Shown here: one piece after another, positions 26,825-34,976 of the stretch
How the letters are laid out: every line of letters starts with the position of its first letter
Position numbering within the stretch: position 1 is the stretch's first letter
Origin: UBA2402 sp037139735
Lineage (GTDB): Bacteria; Planctomycetota; Phycisphaerae; Phycisphaerales; UBA1924
Direction: 5' to 3'
DNA length: 61,756 nt
NCBI GenBank assembly: GCA_037139735.1
Contig: JBAXFU010000007.1
Location: forward strand, 1-61,756
Made by a program: the position numbers and the translations under genes
Notes under the pieces: generated by a model
Databases searched by the model: none
Seen by the model: the letters and a program-made list of their open reading frames with translations, nothing else
What the model was told of the DNA's origin: nothing

Positions 26825-27802
26825 ATGTCCCACTCCGCCTCACACGCCGACGCTCACGATCACGGCGATTCCCATTCCCATGCCGTCGTCGGTCCGGGCA
26901 TCCTCAGGACCATCCTGATCTTCCTGCTCTTCTTCACCGTCCTCACCGTCGCTTTCGCGCAGGTGGAGGTGTATGTCGAGCACTCCATGGGCATCGTCCT
27001 CCCCTGGTGGGTCAACGTCATTGGCGCCATGGCCATCGCCGTGGTCAAGAGCGTGCTGGTCATGGCGTACTTCATGCAGCTCAAGTACGACAACCCGATC
27101 AACACCCTCGCGATGCTCTTCTGCTTCTTCGCGCTCGGGCTGTTCCTCATGTTCACCGGGCTCGACCTCTTCAGCCGCGGCATGATCTACGACTTCAAGT
27201 CCGGACCCGTCATCGCGGGCGGCACGGGCGCCGGCGTCGCGGGCGCCAACAACATGCCGCTCACCCAGGCCGCCAAGACCCGCTTCAAGGAGCGTCTGGC
27301 CGACAATAACGTGCGGGAGTGGCTCATCTGCGCCGCCAAGATCGATGCTGCCGCCCAGGCGGCCGCCCATCACGCCCCGAAGGAGGCCGGCGCCGCCGCG
27401 GCCGCCGCGGTTCTTTCGGCCAAGGCCCAGCACATGATGGACCTCCACGTGGTCAAGGTGCATCCCCCGGAGACCGGATCGCAGGCCGTCGTGGTTCGCG
27501 AGTTGGAGGAAGCCGCCCAGACCCTGCGTGCCAACGGGGATGCCGCCGCGGCCGAGCTCGTGGCCACCGTCGCCCGCGAGGTTCAAGGGATCGACATGGC
27601 CCAGGCCCGCGCGTCCTATTCCGTCGATGCGATGTTCGAGAAGCTCGCCGCCGCGGCGCATGGCGGTCATCACGAGGCGCACGGCGCCACCTCCAGCACC
27701 GGCAACGCCTCCCGCGCCCGCACCGGACTGACCGGTGTCGCGGGTCATGGCGCCGCCGGCCATGAATCCGGTCAGGGTCACGGTGCCGAAGGCACTCCCT
27801 GA
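26825..27802 (+). CDS. ctaF: Cytochrome c oxidase subunit IV-like protein with long C-terminal extension
   Basis: 325 aa. Residues about 25-120 are a COX4_pro-like unit with three transmembrane helices, including VKSVLVMAYFMQLKYD, which identifies the family. Typical members have about 100-120 residues; here roughly 200 more follow, Ala-rich and helical, ending in a His/Gly/Ser-rich disordered tail. The N-terminus is also His-rich (SHSASHADAHDHGDSHSH). The extension is not recognised and may be periplasmic or cytoplasmic depending on helix count. The assignment to subunit IV rests on motif and position after subunit III. Confidence 0.85.
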   Translation: MSHSASHADAHDHGDSHSHAVVGPGILRTILIFLLFFTVLTVAFAQVEVYVEHSMGIVLPWWVNVIGAMAIAVVKSVLVMAYFMQLKYDNPINTLAMLFCFFALGLFLMFTGLDLFSRGMIYDFKSGPVIAGGTGAGVAGANNMPLTQAAKTRFKERLADNNVREWLICAAKIDAAAQAAAHHAPKEAGAAAAAAVLSAKAQHMMDLHVVKVHPPETGSQAVVVRELEEAAQTLRANGDAAAAELVATVAREVQGIDMAQARASYSVDAMFEKLAAAAHGGHHEAHGATSSTGNASRARTGLTGVAGHGAAGHESGQGHGAEGTP

Positions 27803-27823
27803 ACGGCCGAACGACAGGTCACC

Positions 27824-28591
27824 ATGGATCGACGACGCCTCATTCCGACGCTCGGTGCCGTGATCAGCGGCATCACCATGCTGGGCATGGGGTGGGTGAT
27901 GGCCAACCGCGTCACCGAGTTCAATCGCGAGGCCAAGCGGCTCGTCTACGCCTTCGACACCCGAAGCGACACCGAGTTCACCTTCGCCGGACGCCCCGTC
28001 CGCATCTCGACCGATCGGTCCGACCCCGTGAACACCATGCTGGTGGTTCACTACGGCGACCAGACGCTTCGGCTTCGAGCGGCCATTCCCGGCAACCAGC
28101 ACCTCCCCGGACTCATCCAGCACGAGGACTGGATGCGGCTGATGCGATTCGGCGTCATGTCCGGGCGCACCATCGAAGAGTTCAAGCGGGATCTGGGCAC
28201 CTCGGCCCTCCCGGACCGGCTCGCGATCGTCACCCGCATCCCGCGGCCCGGAAGCGATCCCGGGAGCTGGGGACAGGTGTGGATCAAGGACTGGACCTTC
28301 GAGTTCCACGAGTTCCTTCCCGAGGGCGGCTTCAAGTCGGAGCGATACGGCTATCCGACGCACCGTCGCGGCCAGAAGCCCAAGGACGGTGAACTGAAGG
28401 ACAACACCTGGGAGTTCCAGGCCGCCCTCCAACTCATGCCCCAGCAGGCCCGCGAGCGGCTCATGGGCAAGTACGACACCGATGCCATGCACCAGCTGGG
28501 CTGGACCCTGCCCATCGCCGGCTTCTGCGGCGCGGCGTGCATCTTCTTCATCGGCTTCGCGGCTGCGCCGCGACGCACGACGAAGGCGTGA
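27824..28591 (+). CDS. Two-TM protein of unknown function at the end of the caa3 operon
   Basis: 255 aa. One N-terminal helix (about residues 7-27) and one C-terminal helix (about 228-248) flank a soluble domain of mixed beta character rich in Trp, Arg and Phe. This topology resembles SURF1, the oxidase assembly factor, and the gene ends a cytochrome oxidase operon that otherwise lacks a SURF1 gene in view. I do not see SURF1 sequence motifs, so this is a topological analogy only. It starts 21 bp after ctaF. Confidence 0.75.
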   Translation: MDRRRLIPTLGAVISGITMLGMGWVMANRVTEFNREAKRLVYAFDTRSDTEFTFAGRPVRISTDRSDPVNTMLVVHYGDQTLRLRAAIPGNQHLPGLIQHEDWMRLMRFGVMSGRTIEEFKRDLGTSALPDRLAIVTRIPRPGSDPGSWGQVWIKDWTFEFHEFLPEGGFKSERYGYPTHRRGQKPKDGELKDNTWEFQAALQLMPQQARERLMGKYDTDAMHQLGWTLPIAGFCGAACIFFIGFAAAPRRTTKA

Positions 28592-28959
28592 GCGGGTGAT
28601 GATTCGCGAAGCTCCCGGAGGGAGCAACGACCGTAGCGGCGGGTGAAACGAACCCGCAACGCGGGTGAGTTGAACCCGCCGTGACGTGCGAAAGGCGGAT
28701 CCGCCCCCGTGAGGGGCGCACGAGGATGGAGGCGTGGTCGTCGGCCCCTCATCGGGGCCGTGTGCGTAGGTGCGCCGTGTCCACGAGTTTCCTCACCCGC
28801 TGCGCGGGTTCGGTCACTCGTGGCTGCATCCGTGGGCCCTGCAGGCCCTTGGTGCGGGTGTTCCTCGGTCCCGGTGAGATTCTCCTGGTGCCGTACAAGG
28901 GACGGCTTGCTTGTGGCAACCGCTATTGGCTCCATGGGCCGCCGCACCGGCCGACACGC
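28592..28959. other. Intergenic region with hairpins between the caa3 operon and mlaE
   Basis: 368 bp, convergent. Two perfect short hairpins lie at its start: GCTCCC/GGGAGC with 3-nt loop (28611-28625) and ACCCGC/GCGGGT with 3-nt loop (28652-28666). Neither is followed by a T tract, so they may mark a Rho-dependent end or an attenuator. No protein-like ORF was seen. Confidence 0.5.
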
Positions 28960-29802
28960 TCACTTGAAGACCGACGCCACGCCGCCGAGCATCCAGTAGG
29001 TGATGTCGTTGAGCAACTTGGCGAGCACGACGCCTTGGATGATGATCGCCATGAAGCTGGTGACGAAGCTCTCGGTGGTGGCCGATCCCACGCCCTCGGC
29101 GCCCGGGCGGCAGTTGAAGCCCTTGTAGCACGAGATCAGCCCGATCGCCAGCCCGAAGAAGACCGACTTGATGAGCCCGTTGGCGATGTCGATGCCGTAG
29201 ACGAACTGCTCGGAGTACCGCACGTACATCGCCGGATCGGCCTTGTAGAGCCGCGTCACGACAAGCCAGCCGCCGATCACGCCGCAGCCGTTGCTGACGA
29301 TCGTCAAGATGGGGATCATCAGCACGCACGCGAGCACGCGGGGCACGACCAGCACCTTCACGGGGTCCGTGGCCATCGCCCGCATGGCATCGAGCTGCTC
29401 GGTCACCCGCATCGAACCCAACTCGGCGGTCAGGGCGCAGCCGACGCGTCCGGCGAGCATGACGGCTGCGAGCACGGGACCGAGCTGCTTGACGATCGAG
29501 AGGTTGATGACGCCGCCCAAACGCCCTTCCTGACCGATGGCTTGGAATTGGCGGTATCCCTCGAAGGCGAGCGTCATGCCGATGAACGCGCCGGTGATGG
29601 CCAGCACGGGGATCGAGAGGGTGCCCACCTCGTAGAGTTGCCGGCCAAGTCGCTCGCGCCGCAGCCACACCTTGGGGTGGCCCAGACCCGCCACCACGTC
29701 GCGGGTGAAGGAGCAGAACCGGCCGAACCCCGCCACCGCATGGAGCACGGCGTTGCCCAGGAGGGCGACGAGGCGAATGAGCGTGAAGGGCAGGCTGAGC
29801 AT
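28960..29802 (-). CDS. mlaE: MlaE/YrbE-family ABC lipid transporter permease
   Basis: 280 aa with five or six transmembrane helices. The family core is clear: AITGAFIGMTLAFEGYRQF, LGPVLAAVMLAGRVGCALTAELG, and the MRVTEQLDAMRAM coupling helix that docks on the ATPase. MlaE-type permeases move phospholipids between inner and outer membrane together with an MlaF ATPase and an MCE protein. Neither partner gene is adjacent, so they must be elsewhere. It lies downstream of murA in the same direction but behind a terminator. Confidence 0.92.
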   Translation of the reverse strand: MLSLPFTLIRLVALLGNAVLHAVAGFGRFCSFTRDVVAGLGHPKVWLRRERLGRQLYEVGTLSIPVLAITGAFIGMTLAFEGYRQFQAIGQEGRLGGVINLSIVKQLGPVLAAVMLAGRVGCALTAELGSMRVTEQLDAMRAMATDPVKVLVVPRVLACVLMIPILTIVSNGCGVIGGWLVVTRLYKADPAMYVRYSEQFVYGIDIANGLIKSVFFGLAIGLISCYKGFNCRPGAEGVGSATTESFVTSFMAIIIQGVVLAKLLNDITYWMLGGVASVFK

Positions 29803-29901
29803 GGCGACAGCGTTCCGCGGGACGCAAGGTTAGCACCCGCCATGGCTGGTTTCATCGAGGCGTGGCGACCGCAGGGTTGGGGATCAATGGACTCACGGCC
29901 C

Positions 29902-29934
29902 AAAAAGACGAATGGCGGCCGAAGCCGCCATTCG
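29902..29934 (-). terminator. Rho-independent terminator of murA
   Basis: An 11-bp perfect stem (29909-29919 with 29924-29934, loop CGAA) is followed on the minus strand by TCTTTTT. It lies 28 bp after the murA stop and separates murA from mlaE. Confidence 0.88.
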
Positions 29935-29961
29935 CGAAAGGGCATCGGAAAGGTGGTGGGG

Positions 29962-31341
29962 TCAGCCCGAGACGGCCACCTCGGCGACTTCCTTCTCGTC
30001 CACGCGCTGGATCACGGCTCCCAAGGCGCGGAGGCGTTCTTCCATGCGGTCGTAGCCGCGGTCGAGGTGGTAGACGCGGTTGATGATGGTGCGTCCCTCG
30101 GCGGCAAGGCCCGCCAAGACCAGGCCGGCGGAGGCCCGCAGGTCGGAAGCCATCACCGGGGCCCCGACAAGGCGGCGGACGCCGCTGATGACGACGGTGG
30201 GGCCGTGACGGATGAGCTTGGCGCCCATGCGGCTGAGTTCGGCGACGTGCAGGAAGCGGTCGGGGAAGATCTTCTCGGTGATGACCGAGTTGCCGTCGGC
30301 CAGCGACAGGACGGTCATCAACTGGGCCTGCAAGTCGGTCGGGAAGCCCGGGTGGGGCTGGGTGGTGACCTCGACGGGGTGCAGGATGCGGTCGCTGGTG
30401 ACCCGCACGCAGCACCGCATGGGGTCCTCGCACCCGCGGTGGGCCGACTTCTGCGGGGTGGCGGCCGCCACGGGGTTGCAGGCCTCGACGTGAACGCCGA
30501 CCGTGTCGAGGCAGTGCATGGCCGACAGGAGGGCATCGACGGGGCAGTTCTCGAGGATGATGTCGCCGTTGGTGACGGCCGCGGCCATCATGTAGGTGCC
30601 GGCCTCGATGCGGTCGGGGATGACGCGGTGGTCGCAGCCGCCTAGCTCGCTGACGCCCTCGATCACGATGCGGGGAGAGCCCTGCCCGGTGATCTTGGCG
30701 CCCATCTTGTTGAGCATGTTGGCCAGGTCGACGATCTCGGGCTCGCAGGCGGCCGACTCGATGGTCGTGACGCCCTTGGCGAGGGTCGCGGCGGACATGA
30801 CGTTGGCGGTGCCCAGCACGGTCGAGCCGAAGGAGCCGCCCAGGAAGATGGTGTTGCCGATCAGGCCGCCCGAGGGGACCTTGGCGATGATGTCGCCGCC
30901 ATTGACGGTGATCTGGGCACCCAGGGCGGCCAACCCGCGGAGGTGGAGGTCGACGGGCCGCTCGCCGATGGCGCAGCCGCCGGGCAGGCTGATCTGGGCA
31001 AAGCCGCGGCGGGCCAGCATGGGTCCCAGGGTGCAGATGCTCGCCCGCATGGTCCGGACGATCTCGTAGCGGGCGTGGCTGAGACTCTCGTCGACCGACT
31101 GCATGGTCACGGTGCCGTCGCCGAAGGTGCCGTCGAGGGGGTCGTCGGTGCGGCGGCAGCCCAGTTCGCCCAGCAAGCGGATGAGGTTCTTGATGTCGGC
31201 GAGGTTGGGGACCTCGCGGAGCTTGACGGGCTGGTCGGTCAACAACGCCGCCGCCAGCAGGGGCAGGGCGGCGTTCTTGGATCCGTTGATGCGCACGCGA
31301 CCGGACAAGCGCCGGCCGCCCTCGATGACGAATGTATCCAT
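29962..31341 (-). CDS. murA: UDP-N-acetylglucosamine 1-carboxyvinyltransferase
   Basis: First committed step of peptidoglycan synthesis: transfer of enolpyruvate from PEP to UDP-GlcNAc. 459 aa. The catalytic Cys sits in LPGGCAIGERPVDLHL near residue 122, the form sensitive to fosfomycin in the family. The N-terminal GGRRLSGRVRINGSKNAALP is typical. There is a Cys-rich insert of about 25 residues (around 290-315, EACNPVAAATPQKSAHRGCEDP) in the C-terminal half that most MurA proteins lack. A murA gene supports peptidoglycan synthesis in this planctomycete. Confidence 0.96.
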   Translation of the reverse strand: MDTFVIEGGRRLSGRVRINGSKNAALPLLAAALLTDQPVKLREVPNLADIKNLIRLLGELGCRRTDDPLDGTFGDGTVTMQSVDESLSHARYEIVRTMRASICTLGPMLARRGFAQISLPGGCAIGERPVDLHLRGLAALGAQITVNGGDIIAKVPSGGLIGNTIFLGGSFGSTVLGTANVMSAATLAKGVTTIESAACEPEIVDLANMLNKMGAKITGQGSPRIVIEGVSELGGCDHRVIPDRIEAGTYMMAAAVTNGDIILENCPVDALLSAMHCLDTVGVHVEACNPVAAATPQKSAHRGCEDPMRCCVRVTSDRILHPVEVTTQPHPGFPTDLQAQLMTVLSLADGNSVITEKIFPDRFLHVAELSRMGAKLIRHGPTVVISGVRRLVGAPVMASDLRASAGLVLAGLAAEGRTIINRVYHLDRGYDRMEERLRALGAVIQRVDEKEVAEVAVSG

Positions 31342-31550
31342 GTGGGCTGGGCCTCTCGATTCCCTGAGTGGTGTGCCGCGTCCCTGCGGCAGGCAGCATG
31401 GTATATCGGCGGGGCCCTTGCGCCAACATCAAAGGTCCGGAAGAATCGGGTTTTTCTCGCCGCCGCGCCCGATGGTCGGCGTCGGGGGCCCTCACGCGCC
31501 GCATGCGCGGCGCCGCCGGAGGCGTTGCGATTCGGATGCCGCCGATTCGC

Positions 31551-31579
31551 TGGCAACTCGGCAAGGCGGAATCGACACT
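31551..31579 (+). promoter_or_regulatory. Promoter-like element of fibro-slime gene 1
   Basis: TGGCAA (31551-31556), 17 bp, GACACT (31574-31579), 49 bp before the ATG. Member of a set of five similar elements in this cluster. Confidence 0.5.
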
Positions 31580-31627
31580 TTCCGTGATGGAGAGTCCGCG
31601 AGTCGACTCCCACGCAAGGAGCAGCAC

Positions 31628-32530
31628 ATGCGTCCGTTCGCCACCATGACGTTTGTCGCAGGAACGCTGGTCGCCGCCGCGGGAATGGTCGGCAGCCCCG
31701 CTCCGGTCCAGGCCCACCGTGCCACCGATCCCTTCGCCTCGCTGCCCTCGACGCTCCAACTGACGGCGGTGATCCGCGACTTCAAGGGGCGGGATCAGAC
31801 CGGAGGCCACCAGGACTTCGAGCGTCAGCCCACGGCCGGCTTCGGCGTCTACGCCTGCATGTTGGCCGATGAACTGGACGCCGAAGGCAAGCCGGTCTTT
31901 CGCGGCACCGGCAACAAGGTCAACGCCTATTGGCGGGACGGGGCCGGCCGCAACAGGATCGACCCCAGGAGTTACATCGCCGCTCAGGCAGGCGACGTGA
32001 ACGGGTCGATGCAGTCGACCGCGGGCGGCGCTCTCAACAGCAAGGGGCAGTTCGACCAGTGGTACCGCGACATCCCGGGCGTCAACATGAGCAAGACGAT
32101 CCCGCTGACGCTGACCCGCATCGCCAACACGAACACGTACAGCTACAACAACAACAACTTCTTCCCCGTCAACAACGACCTGCTGGGCAACTCCGGCGGC
32201 AGCACCCCCAACACCAACTTCCACTTCACCACCGAGATCGACACCGAGTTCATGTTCGAGAGGAACAAGGGGCAGGTCTTCACCTTCACCGGCGACGACG
32301 ACGTCTGGGTCTTCATCGACGGGAAGTTGGTGGTGGACATCGGCGGCGTCCACAGCGCGGTGAGTCAGGCGATCGAGTTGGACCGCCTGACTTGGCTGAC
32401 CGACGGCGACACGTATCGCCTGAAGGTCTTCCACGCCGAGCGTCACCGCACCCAATCCAACTTCCGCATCGACACCAACCTGCGTCTGAAGACGGTCGAA
32501 CTGCCTCCGGTCAGCGGCACGTTCGACTGA
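31628..32530 (+). CDS. Secreted fibro-slime domain protein 1
   Basis: 300 aa. A signal peptide ending at the VQA cleavage site is followed by a single fibro-slime domain (TIGR02148-like), from LQLTAVIRDFKG and the HxDFER box to the calcium-site-like TGDDDVWVFIDGKLVVD and the HAERHRTxSNFRIDTNL end. The DDD...DG core resembles PA14-type carbohydrate-binding folds. An AAGGAG Shine-Dalgarno lies just before the ATG at 31628. This is the most divergent of five tandem paralogues, and it lacks the Cys pair found in copies 2-4. Role in surface or slime matrix is inferred from the family name and secretion, not shown. Confidence 0.88.
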   Translation: MRPFATMTFVAGTLVAAAGMVGSPAPVQAHRATDPFASLPSTLQLTAVIRDFKGRDQTGGHQDFERQPTAGFGVYACMLADELDAEGKPVFRGTGNKVNAYWRDGAGRNRIDPRSYIAAQAGDVNGSMQSTAGGALNSKGQFDQWYRDIPGVNMSKTIPLTLTRIANTNTYSYNNNNFFPVNNDLLGNSGGSTPNTNFHFTTEIDTEFMFERNKGQVFTFTGDDDVWVFIDGKLVVDIGGVHSAVSQAIELDRLTWLTDGDTYRLKVFHAERHRTQSNFRIDTNLRLKTVELPPVSGTFD

Positions 32531-32560
32531 GCAGCGAGTTCACGACTTGCCTGGTGGGAT

Positions 32561-32592
32561 GGGGTCGGGCGCCGATGCGAACGCCCGACCCC
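32561..32592 (+). repeat. Shared 3' hairpin after fibro-slime gene 1
   Basis: Perfect 11-bp stem GGGGTCGGGCG / CGCCCGACCCC with a 10-nt loop. The same stem with a near-identical loop recurs after fibro-slime gene 4 at 36467-36498. Confidence 0.8.
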
Positions 32593-32700
32593 GACGAGAG
32601 GGATCGTGTCCGGTGGCATGGTCCGGGCGTCCGCCCCTCGAGGGCGTGATCGCCGGCCCTTGGGAGGGGGCGATGCCACCCGCCGGACGCGAACAATCCA

Positions 32701-32745
32701 CGCCCGGGTTCGGCCTTTCGGCCGACCCGGGCGTTGGTCATTTTT
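32701..32745 (+). terminator. Rho-independent terminator after fibro-slime gene 1
   Basis: A 14-bp stem with one bulged T (32701-32715 with 32720-32733, loop TTTC) is followed seven bases later by TTTTT. It isolates gene 1 from gene 2. Confidence 0.75.
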
Positions 32746-32814
32746 CGTCGCGTCGGCCATGCCGTCCGCCCCGAGCCCGATTCGAACGGAATCTCGCCAA
32801 TCCGGGGATTTCAC

Positions 32815-32843
32815 TTGCATGGCCGGGTGGCGAATTGGATCGT
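32815..32843 (+). promoter_or_regulatory. Promoter-like element of fibro-slime gene 2
   Basis: TTGCAT (32815-32820), 17 bp, GATCGT (32838-32843), 52 bp before the ATG. The spacer shares GGTGGCGAATTG with the gene 4 element. Confidence 0.55.
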
Positions 32844-32894
32844 TTTACTGGCGGGCCGTCGCTCGCAAACGTCGGTCGCTCGGAGGAGTCCATC

Positions 32895-33827
32895 ATGAAC
32901 TCGATCTCGAAGTCCGCCATCATCATCTCGGCCCTGGCGGCCGCCGCGGGCATGGCCGGCAGCCCTGCGCGGGTCCAGGCGCGGAACGCGCCCGACCCCT
33001 ACGCCTCGTTGCCTTCGACGCTGCAGTTGACGGCGGTGATTCGCGACTTCAAGGGCAACTACCAACCCGGCGGTCACCCCGACTTCGAGCGCTCGCTGGG
33101 CACGGCCGGCCTGTGCGCCAAGACCGTCATGGACCAACTGGACGCCGACGGCAAGCCAGTCTTCCGCTCGAGCGGCTACCAGGTGGGCTCACGGTGGCGA
33201 GACGCCTCCAATCGCAACATCATGGATCCTCGCGACTACATCGCGGCCAAGGCGGGCGATCAGGCGGGTAGCGTCTCCGTCAGCCTGCGCAAGGCCATCG
33301 AGAGTTCCGCCCAGTTCGCGCAGTGGTACCGCGACGTGCCCGGCGTCAACCTGAGCAAGACCGTCTCGCTGACCCTGAACCGCACGGCCGGCACCAACAC
33401 CTACTCCTTCTCCAGTTCGATCGACCCCACCTGTGTCGCCCGCGGCGGCTTCTTCCCGATCAACGGCGACCTGTTCGGCAACTCGGACCAGGGCTTCGGC
33501 AAGCCCAACACCAACTATCACTTCACCACCGAGATCGACACCGACTTCATGTTCGAAAGGGGCAAGGGCCAGATCTTCACCTTCACCGGCGACGACGACG
33601 TCTGGGTCTTCATCGACGGAAAGCTGGTGGTCGACCTGGGCGGCATGCACTGCGAGGAATCGGGCAGCATCGACCTGGATCGCCTGACGTGGTTGGTCGA
33701 CGGAAACACCTATCGCCTGAAGGTCTTCCACGCCGAACGCCACCGGACCGAATCCAACTTCCGCATCGACACCAACCTGAGGCTGAAGACGGTCGAACTG
33801 CCCCCGGTCAGCGGCATGTACGACTGA
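32895..33827 (+). CDS. Secreted fibro-slime domain protein 2
   Basis: 310 aa. Signal peptide MNSISKSAIIISALAAAAGM... cleaved after VQA, then one complete fibro-slime domain with the DDDVWVFIDGKLVVD core and the HAERHRTESNFRIDTNL end. Compared with gene 1 it has an extra Cys-containing loop (DPTCVARGGFFPINGDLFGNS). CGGAGGAG lies just before the ATG. It follows gene 1 after a terminator and has its own promoter-like element. Confidence 0.9.
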   Translation: MNSISKSAIIISALAAAAGMAGSPARVQARNAPDPYASLPSTLQLTAVIRDFKGNYQPGGHPDFERSLGTAGLCAKTVMDQLDADGKPVFRSSGYQVGSRWRDASNRNIMDPRDYIAAKAGDQAGSVSVSLRKAIESSAQFAQWYRDVPGVNLSKTVSLTLNRTAGTNTYSFSSSIDPTCVARGGFFPINGDLFGNSDQGFGKPNTNYHFTTEIDTDFMFERGKGQIFTFTGDDDVWVFIDGKLVVDLGGMHCEESGSIDLDRLTWLVDGNTYRLKVFHAERHRTESNFRIDTNLRLKTVELPPVSGMYD

Positions 33828-33963
33828 CGTCGCCTCGTTCGGCCCGCTCGGTGCGATGTCAGGGAGGCATCGCATCGGGCGGGATGGGGCAGGCGATGCC
33901 TCTCGTCCCCGGGTTACTCCCGGGACCCAGAAGGTGATTCCGAGGGTTTTGGCGACGACCCGG

Positions 33964-33992
33964 TGGCGGCGCTCTCGAAGAAAATGGATCTT
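33964..33992 (+). promoter_or_regulatory. Promoter-like element of fibro-slime gene 3
   Basis: TGGCGG (33964-33969), 17 bp, GATCTT (33987-33992), 52 bp before the GTG start. The -35 part is the weakest of the set. Confidence 0.4.
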
Positions 33993-34043
33993 CGATCAAG
34001 CGGGCGCCGGGCCCGCGTCGCACGCCGACTCGGAGACCACCTC

Positions 34044-34976
34044 GTGAACGCAGCATCGAAGTCCGCCATCGTCATCGCAGCCCTGGCCGCGGCCGCCGGC
34101 ATGATCGGCAGCCCGCAAGCCGTGGAGGCCCAGCGCACCTCGGATCCGTTCGCCTCGCTGCCCTCGACGCTCCAGTTGACCGCCGTGGTCCGCGACTTCA
34201 GGGCGAGGTACCAGTCCGGAGGACACCCCGACTTCGAACGCCCGTGGAACACCCACGGCGTGTGCGTCCAAACCGTTCAGGATTCGCTGGATGCCGACGG
34301 CAAGCCCGTCTTCCGAAGCGGCGGCTACCGCGTCCAATCCTCGTGGCGAGACGCGAGCAACCGCGTGATCATGGACCCGCGTCCCTACATCGCGACCACG
34401 CCCGGAGATCAGTCGGGCTCCCGCGCGACGGCGTTGAACAGCTTCAGCGAGAGCGCCACCCACTTCGCACAGTGGTATCGCGACGCGCCGGGCGTCAACA
34501 TGAGCAAGGCGGTGCCGCTGACGCTCAACCGTCAGTCCGGCACCAACACCTACACGTTCTCGAGCAACACCGACCCCGCCTGCGTCGCTCGAGGCGGGTT
34601 CTTCCCGATCAACGGCGAGTTGTACGGCAACTCCGACCAGGGATGCGGTCGCCCCAACACCAACTATCACTTCACCACCGAGATCTCCACCGAGTTCATG
34701 TTCGAACGCAACAAGGGGCAGATCTTCACCTTCACCGGCGACGACGACGTGTGGGTCTTCATCGACGGCAGACTGGTCGTGGACCTGGGCGGCTTGCACG
34801 TCGCGATCCCGCAGTCGATCGAACTGGACCGCCTGAACTGGCTGGTCGACGGACAAACCTACTCGTTGAAGGTCTTCCACGCCGAACGCCACCGCACCGA
34901 ATCCAACTTCCGCATCGACACCAACCTGCGGCTGAAGATGGTCGAACTGCCCCCCGTCAGCGGCACGTTCGACTGA
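34044..34976 (+). CDS. Secreted fibro-slime domain protein 3 (GTG start)
   Basis: 310 aa, same length as copy 2. The GTG at 34044 aligns exactly with the ATG of copy 2 and gives the matching signal peptide (NAASKSAIVIAALAAAAGM, cleavage after VEA), so it is preferred over an upstream in-frame start. The domain is complete, with FIDGRLVVDLGG and the HAERHRTESNFRIDTNL end. The expected Cys loop (DPACVARGGFFPINGELYGNS) is present. The gap before it (33828-34043) holds two hairpins, at 33852-33874 and 33905-33926, but no T tract. Confidence 0.9.
   Translation: MNAASKSAIVIAALAAAAGMIGSPQAVEAQRTSDPFASLPSTLQLTAVVRDFRARYQSGGHPDFERPWNTHGVCVQTVQDSLDADGKPVFRSGGYRVQSSWRDASNRVIMDPRPYIATTPGDQSGSRATALNSFSESATHFAQWYRDAPGVNMSKAVPLTLNRQSGTNTYTFSSNTDPACVARGGFFPINGELYGNSDQGCGRPNTNYHFTTEISTEFMFERNKGQIFTFTGDDDVWVFIDGRLVVDLGGLHVAIPQSIELDRLNWLVDGQTYSLKVFHAERHRTESNFRIDTNLRLKMVELPPVSGTFD

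Larger units (their letters stand above)
32531..32894 (+). other. Intergenic region between fibro-slime genes 1 and 2
   Basis: 364 bp. It contains the shared 3' hairpin (32561-32592), a T-tailed terminator hairpin (32701-32745) and the promoter-like element of gene 2 (32815-32843). No additional gene is supported. Confidence 0.7.

Noticed and set aside
33964..33992. Sigma54-type promoter reading of the TGGC elements before the fibro-slime genes
   Set aside because: The sigma54 pattern needs GG-N10-GC spacing; here the conserved blocks are 17 bp apart and three of five have TTGC rather than TGGC.
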